Notes: generated by a model not told the origin, from the sequence alone. DNA of 64,000 nucleotides from CAVOAK01 sp963664465 (GCA_963664465.2 CAXXSU010000015.1:1-64000), one strand, 5' to 3'. Shown: positions 34,812 to 44,313, counted from the first letter of the stretch. Program-made: numbers and translations.

Positions 34812-35561
34812 ATGGCTGGCCACTCTCAATTCAAGAACATCATGCACCGCAAGGGCGCGCAGGACAAAAAGCGCGCCTCGCTGTTCGCCAAATTGGGTCG
34901 AGAGCTCACCGTGGCGGCGCGGTCTGCGGGTTCGGATTCCGATGGAAATCCGCGACTGAGAGCAGCCATCGCTGCGGCCCGTGCCGCGAACATGCCGAAG
35001 GACAACCTGACGAGAGCGATCAATCGTGGGGCTGGCAGTGATGCGGACGCAAATTTCGAAGAGATCCGCTATGAAGGTTACGGCAAGGCTGGCGTTGCCA
35101 TCATTGTCGAAACACTCACGGACAATCGCAATCGGACTGCATCAGAAATCCGCGCAGCCTTTAGTCGGCATGGCGGAACGTTAGCCGAATCAGGTGCGGT
35201 AACCTTCCTGTTCGAACATGTCGGCGAGGTTCGCTATGCGGCGGATGCGGCGGACAATGAAGCGATGTTCGAGGCCGCTTTGGATGCCGGCGCTGACGAT
35301 GTTCAATCGGACGACACAGGCCACGAAGTTACCTGCTCTCCAGACGATCTTCACGCCGTTGCCGGTCGGCTCGGAGACCGTTTCGGCGAGCCGCAATCCG
35401 CAATACAAATTTGGCGGCCTTTGACGACGATCACCGTTGACGAGGATGCGGCAGAAGGCCTGATCAAGTTGTGTGATGCGCTTGACGACAACGATGACGT
35501 TCAGTCGATTTCTGCCAACTATGAAATTGCCGATGACGTCCTTGAGCGGCTGACCGCGTGA
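34812..35561 (+). CDS. yebC: YebC/PmpR-family translation or transcription regulator
   Basis: A 249-residue cytoplasmic protein beginning MAGHSQFKNIMHRKGAQDKK, the family signature, followed by LRAAIAAARAANMPKDNLTR, YEGYGKAGVAIIVETLTDNR and ALDAGADDVQ. ATG at 34812 is used because the upstream in-frame residues do not belong to the family. Members are known as DNA-binding regulators, and recent work ties some to translation of proline-rich stretches. It heads the ruvCAB genes, the usual order, and ends 13 bases before ruvC. Confidence 0.95.
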   Translation: MAGHSQFKNIMHRKGAQDKKRASLFAKLGRELTVAARSAGSDSDGNPRLRAAIAAARAANMPKDNLTRAINRGAGSDADANFEEIRYEGYGKAGVAIIVETLTDNRNRTASEIRAAFSRHGGTLAESGAVTFLFEHVGEVRYAADAADNEAMFEAALDAGADDVQSDDTGHEVTCSPDDLHAVAGRLGDRFGEPQSAIQIWRPLTTITVDEDAAEGLIKLCDALDDNDDVQSISANYEIADDVLERLTA

Positions 35562-35574
35562 TTGGACGAGACTG

Positions 35575-36084
35575 ATGAGGCTGATCGGTTTCGATCCCGG
35601 ACTGCGGAACACGGGCTGGGGCGTCATCGACGTTGATGGCAACCACCTTCGCTATGTGGCGGATGGCACCATACGTCCCCGTACGGGCCAGAACATGTCG
35701 TGTCGGCTACGTGAGCTGCATGATGGATTGGCGGGTGTCTTGGACGCGTTCGCGCCTGATGATGCGGCCGTGGAAGAGAGCTTCGTCAGCAAGAATTCAG
35801 CGTCGACGCTCAAGCTCGGACAGGCGCGTGGGGTGGTCGTGTTGGCGCCAGCGCTTTTTGGCATCCCGGTTGCCGAATATTCGGCAAACCGAATTAAGAA
35901 GTCAGTTGTCGGTGTCGGACACGCGACAAAGAACCAGGTTCAAGTGATGGTCGTCGCGTTATTGCCCGGTTGTAAGTTTTCCAGCGCCGATTCGGCTGAC
36001 GCGCTTGCCGTTGCAATTTGCCACGCGCATTTTTCAGCAACATTACGGCGAGTTGCCGCCGCGCCACGGGAGAGTGTCCAGTGA
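35575..36084 (+). CDS. ruvC: Holliday junction resolvase RuvC
   Basis: A 169-residue endonuclease that cuts four-way junctions. The catalytic Asp7 in IGFDPGLRNTGWGV and acidic EESFVSKNSASTLKLGQARG are in place, as are the late KSVVGVGHATKNQVQVMV and DSADALAVAICHAH. The stop codon overlaps the GTG start of ruvA (GTGA). Confidence 0.95.
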   Translation: MRLIGFDPGLRNTGWGVIDVDGNHLRYVADGTIRPRTGQNMSCRLRELHDGLAGVLDAFAPDDAAVEESFVSKNSASTLKLGQARGVVVLAPALFGIPVAEYSANRIKKSVVGVGHATKNQVQVMVVALLPGCKFSSADSADALAVAICHAHFSATLRRVAAAPRESVQ

Positions 36085-36695
36085 TCGCCGCGTTGACTGG
36101 GCGGCTCGATTCAAGGGGCGAAGATTGGGCAGTCGTCGATGTTGGCGGTGTGGGCTATCTCGTCTTCTGTTCGATCTCGACTCTCGAACGTTTGGCACCG
36201 GTCGGAGATACGGTGCGCTTGGAGATTGAGACACATGTTCGCGAGGACCATATTAAGCTCTACGGATTTGCCGATGCCACCGAGCGAGAATGGTTCAGGC
36301 TGCTGACGACGGTTCAAGGGGTCGGCGCCCGGGTTGCACTTGCAATCCTAACCGTGCTGAACCCAGCTGAACTGACGCAGGCGATAGCGGCGACCGATAA
36401 ATCGGCGGTATCCCGTGCAAATGGTGTTGGCGCGAAACTAGCGGCGCGCATCGTCGCGGAACTGAAAGACAAAGTTGGTGCACTATCTATCTCGATTGCC
36501 GGGCAAGAGAGCGATGGTGGGAATGGAGCGGAGGCTCCGGTGTCCGTCAACGAAGATGCCATATCGGCGCTTACGAACCTCGGGTATGGCCGGACAGAGG
36601 CGTTCGGCGCAGTCGCGCGGGCTGGCAGCATACTTGGAGACGACACTCCGCTAGACGAGCTGATTCTCGCCGGTTTGAGGGAGCTTAGCCAGTGA
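36081..36695 (+). CDS. ruvA: Holliday junction branch migration protein RuvA
   Basis: A 204-residue protein that binds junctions as a tetramer and guides RuvB. It begins MIAALTGRLDSRGEDWAVVD from GTG at 36081, coupled to ruvC by a four-base overlap. Helix-hairpin-helix motifs fall in LTTVQGVGARVALAIL and VSRANGVGAKLAARIV. The C-terminal domain that contacts RuvB (ISALTNLGYGRTEAFGAV) is present. The frame starting at 36018 is not the real start. Confidence 0.95.
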   Translation: MIAALTGRLDSRGEDWAVVDVGGVGYLVFCSISTLERLAPVGDTVRLEIETHVREDHIKLYGFADATEREWFRLLTTVQGVGARVALAILTVLNPAELTQAIAATDKSAVSRANGVGAKLAARIVAELKDKVGALSISIAGQESDGGNGAEAPVSVNEDAISALTNLGYGRTEAFGAVARAGSILGDDTPLDELILAGLRELSQ

Positions 36696-37777
36696 GCGAA
36701 GAGGTTCGAGCAGAGGTATCCGACAACGATAGCGGCGAGCGGCTGGTAACGCCCGAGATGGTGGTTGAAGATGGCGGCGAGGCATCGCTTCGGCCGCAAT
36801 CGCTCGACGAGTTTATTGGGCAGACCTCTGTCCGGGAGAATTTGGCTGTCTTCATTCAGGCGGCATCCGGACGTGGCGAAGCACTCGACCACTTGCTGTT
36901 TTCTGGCCCGCCAGGTTTGGGCAAGACGACGCTGGCGCAAATCGTCGCACGCGAACTGGGCGTAGGCTTTCGAACGACGGCGGGCCCAATACTCGCAAAG
37001 CAGGGCGATCTGGCGGCCGTCCTGACAAATCTCCAGCCTCGCGATGTGCTGTTTATCGACGAAATTCACCGTCTCAATCCAGCGGTGGAGGAGGTCCTTT
37101 ATCCGGCAATGGAGGACTTTCAACTGGACCTAATGATTGGCGAAGGCCCAGCCGCGCGTTCGATTCGAATTGACTTGCCACCCTTTACGCTGATTGGCGC
37201 AACGACCCGATCCGGGCTAATCGCGACCCCGCTGCGCGATCGATTTGGGATTCCACTTCGGCTGGAATTTTACAGCGAGGAGGAATTGCAGCGCGTCGTC
37301 GAACGGGCTGCAGGTGTGTTCAACATCGGGCTTACTCCCGAGGGCGCAGTCGAAATTGCCCGGCGGAGCCGTGGTACGCCACGCGTCGCCGGCCGCTTGT
37401 TGAAACGTGTTCGTGATTTTGCGGCAGTGGACGGTCAGACTTCAATCGATGGTGCGGTCGCCGACGCCGCGCTCGTACGCCTCGATGTCGATCAAAAGGG
37501 CCTCGATACGATGGACCGGCGCTATCTTACCTGCCTCGCCGAAAACTATGATGGCGGCCCTGTTGGCGTCGAAACGTTGGGCGCCGCTTTGGCTGAGCAA
37601 CGCGATGTCCTTGAAGAGGTGGTCGAACCGTTTCTCATTCAGCAGGGACTCCTTCAACGAACCTCGCGAGGGCGCCTTCTGACCACCCGCGGCTGGTCGT
37701 ATATGGGGCTGACCGCGCCAAAGGCTGCAGTTGCACAACTCGACCTTATTGCGGTCGTGGAGGACGAAGATGGCTGA
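36692..37777 (+). CDS. ruvB: Holliday junction helicase RuvB
   Basis: A 361-residue AAA+ motor for branch migration. Walker A GPPGLGKTT (72 on), Walker B FIDEIHRLNP (122 on), sensor I IGATTRSGLIATPLRDRFG and the C-terminal winged helix (QQGLLQRTSRGRLLTTRGW) are complete. GTG start at 36692 overlaps the ruvA stop by four bases. The ybgC thioesterase gene that often follows ruvB is absent; tolQ begins 112 bases later. Confidence 0.95.
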   Translation: MSEEVRAEVSDNDSGERLVTPEMVVEDGGEASLRPQSLDEFIGQTSVRENLAVFIQAASGRGEALDHLLFSGPPGLGKTTLAQIVARELGVGFRTTAGPILAKQGDLAAVLTNLQPRDVLFIDEIHRLNPAVEEVLYPAMEDFQLDLMIGEGPAARSIRIDLPPFTLIGATTRSGLIATPLRDRFGIPLRLEFYSEEELQRVVERAAGVFNIGLTPEGAVEIARRSRGTPRVAGRLLKRVRDFAAVDGQTSIDGAVADAALVRLDVDQKGLDTMDRRYLTCLAENYDGGPVGVETLGAALAEQRDVLEEVVEPFLIQQGLLQRTSRGRLLTTRGWSYMGLTAPKAAVAQLDLIAVVEDEDG

Positions 37778-37889
37778 CCGAGCCTCCAGAAATGGAGGCA
37801 ACACCGGACGCACATGTCGCCTCGATTGTATCGGCGGAGACATGTCGATGCGCGAGGCGTCTCACCCAAACCAGTAACGAGAACACCAT

Positions 37890-38621
37890 ATGGAGCAGGG
37901 CATTATCGACAGTGTGACCCTTGGAGGGTCGGTCTCGGCCTCTGATATGACGGTTTGGGGGCTTTTCTTGCAGGCCGACTGGATCGTCAAGATCGTTATC
38001 CTTGTGCTGATCCTCGCGTCGGTTTGGAGCTGGGCGATAATTTTCGAGAAGGTCGTCCGGATCAAGAATCTTCATTCTTCAGCAGGCAAATTCGAAGAAT
38101 CTTTTTGGTCCGGGGGCTCGCTCGATGACCTCTACGAACGCGTTGGTGCGCGCCCACTCGATCCGATGACGGCGGTGTTTTCATCCGCTATGCGGGAGTG
38201 GCGTCGATCGTCTGAGCGTGGGATTGCCACAGCGGATACGGCACGGGGTGGCTTGCAGCAGCGTATCGAGAGGGTGATGCAGGTCACGCTCGGGCGCGAG
38301 ATGGAACAACTTGAGAAGTATATGACGTTCCTCGCATCAGTCGGCTCGACCGCACCGTTCATCGGTTTGTTCGGTACCGTCTGGGGCATCATGAGTAGTT
38401 TTCAGGCGATTGCCGCGTCCAAGCAAACCAGCCTTGCGGTTGTCGCACCGGGGATTGCCGAGGCGCTATTTGCGACCGCATTGGGCCTGGTGGCGGCGAT
38501 CCCAGCGGTTGTCGCATATAACAAACTCTCCAACGATCTCGGTAGATATGCCGGTCGGCTTGAAGCGTTTGCAGGTGAGTTCAGCGCGATACTCTCGCGC
38601 CAGCTAGAAGAGACGAGTTGA
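37890..38621 (+). CDS. tolQ: Tol-Pal proton channel subunit TolQ
   Basis: A 243-residue inner-membrane protein with three TM helices: one near residues 28-50, one in MTFLASVGSTAPFIGLFGTV and one in GIAEALFATALGLVAAIPAV. It uses the proton gradient with TolR to energise TolA during outer-membrane constriction. It starts the tolQ-R-A-B-pal-cpoB operon. Confidence 0.94.
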   Translation: MEQGIIDSVTLGGSVSASDMTVWGLFLQADWIVKIVILVLILASVWSWAIIFEKVVRIKNLHSSAGKFEESFWSGGSLDDLYERVGARPLDPMTAVFSSAMREWRRSSERGIATADTARGGLQQRIERVMQVTLGREMEQLEKYMTFLASVGSTAPFIGLFGTVWGIMSSFQAIAASKQTSLAVVAPGIAEALFATALGLVAAIPAVVAYNKLSNDLGRYAGRLEAFAGEFSAILSRQLEETS

Positions 38622-38624
38622 GCG

Positions 38625-39089
38625 ATGTCCGCTTCGCTGAGCAACAAGAAACAGTTTGGCACCGGCGATTGGAAATCGCGTTATCGGCCGATGTCGGAAA
38701 TCAATGTGACGCCGTTTGTCGATGTCATGCTCGTGTTGTTGATTGTGTTCATGATCACTGCGCCCTTGCTTACTGTTGGCGTGCAGGTGGACCTGCCAAA
38801 GACCGAAGCGGCGACGATCAACGACTCCGAGGAGCCGCTGGTGATTTCTATCGACAAGAACGGGACTATCTTCCTTCAGGAAACCGCCACGCCACTCGAG
38901 GTTCTCGTCCCCCGACTGCAAGCGATAACGGGAGAGAATCCCGAAGTTCGAATCTACGTGCGGGGTGATCAAGCGATTCAATACGGCCGCGTCATGGAAG
39001 TCATGGGACGCGTCAGCGTCGCTGGATACAAAAAGGTCTCGCTGCTGGCCGAACTGCCACGCGACCTTCGGCAGAAATCCAAGCGATAG
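38625..39089 (+). CDS. tolR: Tol-Pal protein TolR
   Basis: A 154-residue single-pass protein. The TM segment carries the ion-path Asp in INVTPFVDVMLVLLIVFMIT, followed by the periplasmic domain (GVQVDLPKTEA, VRIYVRGDQAIQYGRVMEVM). It starts three bases after tolQ. Normal length for alphaproteobacteria. Confidence 0.94.
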   Translation: MSASLSNKKQFGTGDWKSRYRPMSEINVTPFVDVMLVLLIVFMITAPLLTVGVQVDLPKTEAATINDSEEPLVISIDKNGTIFLQETATPLEVLVPRLQAITGENPEVRIYVRGDQAIQYGRVMEVMGRVSVAGYKKVSLLAELPRDLRQKSKR

Positions 39090-39097
39090 TCTAGCCG

Positions 39098-39925
39098 ATG
39101 CGAAACGCGATTATTATGTCGGGCGCTCTTCACCTTGCCGTTTTTGCGACGGCCTGGATCAGCAACCCGTTCAGTTCGCGCCCGCCTTTGGACCTTGACC
39201 AGGCTATCGCTTTCGAAGTCGCTCTATTTGCGGAAATACCTGCTCCGCCGGCACCTAAAAAGCCGCAACCCAAAGCGCCGCCAAAACCCCCGCCGCCGGT
39301 TGCGAAAAAGATTGTGCCGCCCGTCAAGCCGCCGCCACCCGATCCGGTTCCCAAGGCAGAGGTCAAGCCGGAGCCTGTTCCAATGCCGAAGAAGATTGCG
39401 GCGCTTCCGCCCAAAGAGCCGCCGCCACCAAAGCCGGCCGCCAAGCCGACGCCTCCCAATGATTTTTCTTCCGTGCTGAAGACGGTCGAAAAGCTTAAGA
39501 AGACTGTACCGCAAGAAAAACCGAAACCGGTAAAGACACTGGCCCAGGAAGTAGCGGAAGCATTGAAGCGCCAGCAGGTGCCTTCGCAGCAGAATGTGGC
39601 GCGCCTTGGCGGATCGTTGACGATGAGCGAGCGCGATGCGGTGAGACGGCAGATAGAGCCCTGTTGGAACGTACCCGCCGGCGCCCGCGATGCGGAAAAT
39701 CTGGTCGTCGATATCCGCCTTAAATTAAACCAGGACGGGACGGTGATTACTGCAGAACTTGTCGACAGCACGCGAGCTTCACACGACACTTTCTTTCGCG
39801 CTGCCGCTGAGAGCGCGTTGCGCGCTGTGCTCAATCCACGTTGTAGTCCGCTCCGGCTGCCGCCGAAGAAATACGAGGAATGGAAGAATATGGTTCTGAG
39901 TTTCAATCCACGAGATATGTTCTGA
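39098..39925 (+). CDS. tolA: Tol-Pal protein TolA
   Basis: A 275-residue protein with a short N-terminal TM (IIMSGALHLAVFATAWI), a central stretch very rich in Pro, Lys and Ala (residues 48-135), and a TonB/TolA-like C-terminal domain (RRQIEPCWNVPAGARDAENL, DIRLKLNQDGTVITAEL). It spans the periplasm and contacts TolB and Pal. The proline-dense middle is the kind of sequence that needs EF-P, which is also encoded here. Confidence 0.9.
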   Translation: MRNAIIMSGALHLAVFATAWISNPFSSRPPLDLDQAIAFEVALFAEIPAPPAPKKPQPKAPPKPPPPVAKKIVPPVKPPPPDPVPKAEVKPEPVPMPKKIAALPPKEPPPPKPAAKPTPPNDFSSVLKTVEKLKKTVPQEKPKPVKTLAQEVAEALKRQQVPSQQNVARLGGSLTMSERDAVRRQIEPCWNVPAGARDAENLVVDIRLKLNQDGTVITAELVDSTRASHDTFFRAAAESALRAVLNPRCSPLRLPPKKYEEWKNMVLSFNPRDMF

Positions 39926-39932
39926 TAAAGCG

Positions 39933-41285
39933 ATGAGAAAATCTTTGTCGACATTCGGAGGCGCTCGTATGCGTGCCGCGCTGTTGTCGGTTGTTGTGTC
40001 TCTCCTGAGCACCACTGCAGCAACCGCCGAAGTGCGGATTGATATTACTCGCGGCAACGTCGAGCCGCTGCCGATTGCAATTTCCGATATCTATGGCAAA
40101 GCGCTCGAAGAAGCGCAGATCGGTCGCGACATTGCGGGCGTAATTTCGGCCGATTTGGAGCGCTCAGGTCTATTTCGGCCGATCGATTCGCGCGCATTTC
40201 TTCAAGATCCCGAATCGCTGAACGCCAGGCCGAGATTTTCCGATTGGCGGGTTATCAACGCGCAGGCGCTAGTTAACGGAATGGTGCAGCTACAGACGGA
40301 TGGCCAGTTGCGTGTCGAGATGCGTCTTTGGGACGTCTTTGCCGAAGCGCAGATGGTTGGACGGGCATTTTCGACTGCGAGGGCTAATTGGCGACGGGTC
40401 GCGCACATCATCGCTGACACGATCTATCAACGCGTCACCGGCGAGGATGGGTATTTCGACACCAGAGTCGTTTATATCGCCGAAGCCGGTCCCAAACGCC
40501 GGCGCATCAAGCGTCTCGCCATCATGGACCAGGATGGTGCCAATCATCGATTTCTAACCGACGGAAGTAATCTGGTTCTCACGCCGCGCTTCTCGCCAAC
40601 GGCGCAAGAAATTACTTACCTTTCATATTTCAATGATACGCCGCGTGTTTACTTGTTCAACATTGACACAGGCCGACAGGAAATGATTGGAAGTTTCCAA
40701 GGCATGACGTTCGCGCCGCGGTTTTCTCCGGACGGAAACTCCATCATCTTGTCTTACGCGAAGGACGGAAATTCTGACATTTGGACGATGGATCTTCGCA
40801 CTCGAAAAACCCGGCGGCTAACGACCCATCCGGCAATTGATACGTCGGCTACTTATGATCCAACCGGGCGGCAGATCGTCTTTAACTCGGACCGCGGGGG
40901 GTCACAACAGCTTTATGTAATGGAGGTAACAGGCGGCAGCGCACGCCGAATTAGCTTTGGACAAGGCAGGTATGCCACACCAGTATGGTCGCCACGCGGC
41001 GACTTAATCGCCTTCACAAAGCAATATGGTGGCAAGTTCTTCATTGGCGTCATGCGGCCCGATGGAAGCGGCGAGCGATTATTGAGCAAGAGTTTTTTTG
41101 AGGAGGCGCCGACCTGGGCACCCAATGGACGAGTGCTCATGTTTTTCCGCGAAGCACCAACGGACAAACAGGGTCATGGAGGGGAGACGCGCGTGTATTC
41201 TATTGACCTGACGGGCCACAATTTGCGCGAAGTCTTGACCCCTGGAGACGCGTCCGATCCTGCATGGTCGCCATTGATTCCTTGA
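39933..41285 (+). CDS. tolB: Tol-Pal periplasmic protein TolB
   Basis: A 450-residue protein with a signal peptide (MRAALLSVVVSLLSTTAATA, from the ATG at 39969; the ATG at 39933 adds 12 residues). An N-terminal alpha/beta domain is followed by a six-bladed propeller with repeats such as FAPRFSPDGNSIILSYAKDG and PVWSPRGDLIAFTKQYGGKF. It binds Pal and TolA in the periplasm. The start choice between the two ATGs is not settled. Confidence 0.93.
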   Translation: MRKSLSTFGGARMRAALLSVVVSLLSTTAATAEVRIDITRGNVEPLPIAISDIYGKALEEAQIGRDIAGVISADLERSGLFRPIDSRAFLQDPESLNARPRFSDWRVINAQALVNGMVQLQTDGQLRVEMRLWDVFAEAQMVGRAFSTARANWRRVAHIIADTIYQRVTGEDGYFDTRVVYIAEAGPKRRRIKRLAIMDQDGANHRFLTDGSNLVLTPRFSPTAQEITYLSYFNDTPRVYLFNIDTGRQEMIGSFQGMTFAPRFSPDGNSIILSYAKDGNSDIWTMDLRTRKTRRLTTHPAIDTSATYDPTGRQIVFNSDRGGSQQLYVMEVTGGSARRISFGQGRYATPVWSPRGDLIAFTKQYGGKFFIGVMRPDGSGERLLSKSFFEEAPTWAPNGRVLMFFREAPTDKQGHGGETRVYSIDLTGHNLREVLTPGDASDPAWSPLIP

Positions 41286-41304
41286 AGATTCCGAAGTAGT
41301 GTCC

Positions 41305-41333
41305 CTAACTTCTTGAAAAACACGAGAAGTTAG
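41305..41333 (+). promoter_or_regulatory. Hairpin between tolB and pal
   Basis: An inverted repeat CTAACTTCT...AGAAGTTAG (stem of at least 9 bp) lies in the 167-base gap between tolB and pal. No T run follows it, so it is more likely an RNA-processing or stability element than a terminator. A promoter for pal may lie in the AT-rich bases after it (for example TATATG near 41371), but support is weak. Confidence 0.4.
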
Positions 41334-41452
41334 AGGCATACGGTTGTATTCTACTTGCCTCCATGCTTATATGGATTTGTGAATTGTGGACTCATAGATC
41401 TATTGTAAGTAGATGGGTCTCGCTTCTTCTTTCCTTTGTAAGGGGTAATTAT

Positions 41453-41986
41453 ATGCGCTTCAGATTTTTGAGCCTGTGTGCTGCCGCCGTGTTTATTTCG
41501 GCGTGCGCGACCGAGCCTGAAGAATCTTCGGCGACGGCAGGTACGGGTGTGGCCGGAAGCTCGTCCACGCCGGCGGCGCCGACGCTGAACGTCACGGAAG
41601 CGCCGTCTGTTACGCCGGGGTCGTCTCAGGACTGGGTTGCAAATGTCGGTGACCGTATCTTCTTCGACTTCGACAGATCCGATATCAGGCCAGATTCAAT
41701 CGATACGCTTGCCAAACAGGCGGCGTGGCTCAAGGCATTTCCAAACGTCACGTTGGTTCTTGAGGGGCATGCCGACGAGCGCGGTACACGTGAATACAAT
41801 CTTGCGCTGGGCGATCGCCGCGCTAACTCCATGAAAGAGTTTCTTGTCAGCCTCGGCGTTTCCCCAAATCGTTTAGACACGATTAGTTACGGTAAAGAGC
41901 GCCCGGCAGTTTTAGGTTCGAATGACGAGGCTTGGGCTCAGAACAGGCGGTCAGTTGGCATAGTAAAATCCGGAGGAGCAAGCTAA
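41453..41986 (+). CDS. pal: Peptidoglycan-associated lipoprotein Pal
   Basis: A 177-residue outer-membrane lipoprotein. The signal peptide ends in the lipobox ISAC with Cys18 as the lipidated residue. A Ser/Thr/Ala-rich linker leads to the OmpA domain (DRIFFDFDRSDIRPDS, LVLEGHADERGTREYNLALG, DRRANSMKEFLVSLG). ATG at 41453 follows AAGGGG; earlier in-frame codons are not part of the protein. It anchors the outer membrane to peptidoglycan with TolB. Confidence 0.95.
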   Translation: MRFRFLSLCAAAVFISACATEPEESSATAGTGVAGSSSTPAAPTLNVTEAPSVTPGSSQDWVANVGDRIFFDFDRSDIRPDSIDTLAKQAAWLKAFPNVTLVLEGHADERGTREYNLALGDRRANSMKEFLVSLGVSPNRLDTISYGKERPAVLGSNDEAWAQNRRSVGIVKSGGAS

Positions 41987-42069
41987 CGAAGTAGCTTTGG
42001 AGGCAATATTTGCGCTGACACGGATCCCTGCTGCTAAAACTTGCCACATTCTCGCCGAAAACTGGCCGC

Positions 42070-43440
42070 ATGATTGGGGCCATGGATAACCGAACAGACA
42101 TTCCTTGTAGTGATCGAACCGCCGATCTGAAATGGTTGGCGGTTCGTTATCATTTGCGTGCAGCGTTTATCCTATTGGGTATTTTCTTGTTGCCGACGGC
42201 GGGTATCGTAACGCTTGCGGAGGCGCAGGAGAGTCAAGTGCTCAGGGAGCTGCAGCGTCTCGGCAAGGATTTGCGCGACCTCCAACAATATATTTACAGG
42301 GGCACGGCCGGAGCTGGCACGAGGACCGTTACGGCGAAGGCATCCGGTCGCGATGCGGAAATTGCATCGCGAACGTTGTTGCAGATCCAAGGCATTGATC
42401 GTCAACTTCGCCAGCTCACCGGAAAACTAGAGGAGTTAGAATACTCCATCGGGGCATTGGCGAGCCGCCTCGACCGATTGGTTGGCGACGTCGATCTGCG
42501 TCTGCAGACGCTCGAATCCTCAATGCAAATGGTCTTGGCGCGGCCACCAGCCGCGGCACCGCAGGGCTCGCAGCCGAGAGTATTCGCATTGCCGCCGACG
42601 CAGCCGGTGCAACAAGTCCCCTTGCAACAGTCGCAAGTTCCGGCGCAAGCCCAGGCAGGGGGCGTTCTGGGAACTGGAACCACCGGTTTATTTACACCCA
42701 GCGTTGGTTCGGTCCAAATTGGAACCACACAGGCTACGACAATCATCTCTTCCGCTGGCGCCACGGGAGCCGTAAACCAGCAACAGGTCGTGCCGGCCGG
42801 TCAGGCTAGCGGATTGCTACCGGGACAGAAGAGCCTCGGAACAGTTACCGGATCGCAGTTTGCCGCAACACAAACGGACACAGGCGTGCTGGGGCAAGGT
42901 AGCGGGACGCTGACGCTGGCGCCGGTCCAAAGACGGTCGCGACTAGTGCCAAAGGCCGGACAGGTTCGTCCACTGTCATTGGAGCAGGCTGTACAACCTG
43001 CGACGACGCCCAAAGTCATACAGCAAGCATCAGCGCCGGCAATACTTCCACCAGGTACGCCAAAACAGAGATATGATTACGCGTTCTCGCTCTTGCAGAA
43101 ACGCGATTTCGATACAGCGGAACGGGCGTTCCGCGCGTTTATCGAACAACATCCCCAAGACACCTATGTCGGCAACGCCTACTACTGGCTGGGCGAAACC
43201 CTTTACGTGCGCAAACAACATGCGGCCGCGGCGCAGATCTTCTCCGACGGATATACGAGGTTCCCCAACGGGCCCAAGGCGCCCGATAACTTGCTCAAGC
43301 TTGGAAAATCATTGGTGGCGGTCGGCGAGACGGCTGCGGCTTGCAAGACCTTCTCGGTGTTGCTCGAGAAGTTCCCGAACGCCAACACGCGAATTCTCGA
43401 GAATGCAAAAGGTGAGTTTGGCCGGGCCAGCTGCAAATAG
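42070..43440 (+). CDS. cpoB: Tol-Pal associated protein CpoB (YbgF)
   Basis: A 456-residue exported protein. A TM/signal segment (AAFILLGIFLLPTAGIVTLA) precedes a coiled-coil region (about residues 55-145), a long Gln/Pro/Thr-rich linker and a C-terminal TPR domain (KQRYDYAFSLLQKRDFDTAE, GNAYYWLGETLYVRKQHAAA). CpoB coordinates peptidoglycan synthesis with Tol function. The gene itself is intact. The last 80 bases recur, almost unchanged, at 44080-44176 beyond the IS debris. The start could be ATG at 42082. Confidence 0.9.
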   Translation: MIGAMDNRTDIPCSDRTADLKWLAVRYHLRAAFILLGIFLLPTAGIVTLAEAQESQVLRELQRLGKDLRDLQQYIYRGTAGAGTRTVTAKASGRDAEIASRTLLQIQGIDRQLRQLTGKLEELEYSIGALASRLDRLVGDVDLRLQTLESSMQMVLARPPAAAPQGSQPRVFALPPTQPVQQVPLQQSQVPAQAQAGGVLGTGTTGLFTPSVGSVQIGTTQATTIISSAGATGAVNQQQVVPAGQASGLLPGQKSLGTVTGSQFAATQTDTGVLGQGSGTLTLAPVQRRSRLVPKAGQVRPLSLEQAVQPATTPKVIQQASAPAILPPGTPKQRYDYAFSLLQKRDFDTAERAFRAFIEQHPQDTYVGNAYYWLGETLYVRKQHAAAAQIFSDGYTRFPNGPKAPDNLLKLGKSLVAVGETAAACKTFSVLLEKFPNANTRILENAKGEFGRASCK

Positions 43441-43483
43441 CGCATCGCTAAGACGATGCTAAAGACGAATGACGAAGTCGGCA

Positions 43484-44251
43484 ATTCTCTGGTGTCCTGG
43501 CCTGAAGGGGGGTTCGCTGATGGCGATGGGACAGCCGTCAGGGGGACTTGATGGTGACTGGTCGGAGATGCCGCGCTCGCCTGGGAAACCAGTTGGCTCG
43601 AGGGCGGCTTACGGCTTCGCCGAGGCGGTCTGCCACTATTACGCGGCCAGGATGGGGGCGCCTTCGGTGCCACGGGCGCACTTGTATGCACCGGCTACTT
43701 CGAGGGTATCGACTCGAGCGTGGGCTGGAGTGGCGCTGCTCGGATTCCCGTCGCTACAGTTCCTGCTGTTGGAGATGCGGGAACGGGTGCCGACCATTCC
43801 TGGCTGTCACGGCGCGCGCGCCTGCCCCATGAAGTCCACACGGCGGTGTTTGACTCCTGGCGCTCGCCGAGGCGGGTCTGGTGAGGGCGAGCGATATACC
43901 GAGGTTGCGGAGGGACACGGGCCCAACGGGCCCAAGGCGCCCGATAAGCTTGCTCAAGGCTTGGAAAATCATTGGTGGCGGTCGGCGACGGACGCTTCCC
44001 AAGCTGGCGGCGGCGAGGCAAACCTCGAGGCGGGATCCGGCCGAATGTGTGACCAAGGGACGGTTGGTCTTGAAGGCGCTCTCGGTGTTGCTCGAGAAGT
44101 TCCCGAACGCCAACACGCGAATTCTCGAGAATGCAAAAGGTGAGTTTGGCCGGGCCAGCTGCAAATAGCGCATCGCTAAGATGGCGAAACGCCGCGATAT
44201 GCTTCGCCGTGGCGTGAAACACCTAATGACGCCTTTTTCAACGGGCTGCTA
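43484..44251 (+). mobile_element. Second scrambled IS1182-like remnant, mixed with cpoB 3' sequence
   Basis: It shares with 17272-18088 the left block ATTCTCTGGTGTCCTGGCC and the right end AATGACGCCTTTTTCAACGG. Transposase pieces such as AEAVC, RMGAPSVPRAHLYAP and VPTIPGCHGARACP are visible but broken. From 43919 to 44168 the sequence is a second copy of the cpoB 3' end: CGCCCGATAA and CTTGGAAAATCATTGGTGGC appear, then 44085-44176 repeat the last codons and the stop of cpoB. Together with the flanks, 43441-44313 holds no intact gene. Confidence 0.7.
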
Positions 44252-44313
44252 AGAGTTCCGTCATAACCAAGGAAACCGCTCTACCGATCGACCCGGCCGA
44301 CTTCGCACGGCGC

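Noticed and set aside
39130..40023. A Gly/Ser-rich 297-codon frame on the minus strand opposite tolA
   Set aside because: Complement of the Pro/Lys-rich TolA middle region; tolA lies in a conserved operon on the other strand.
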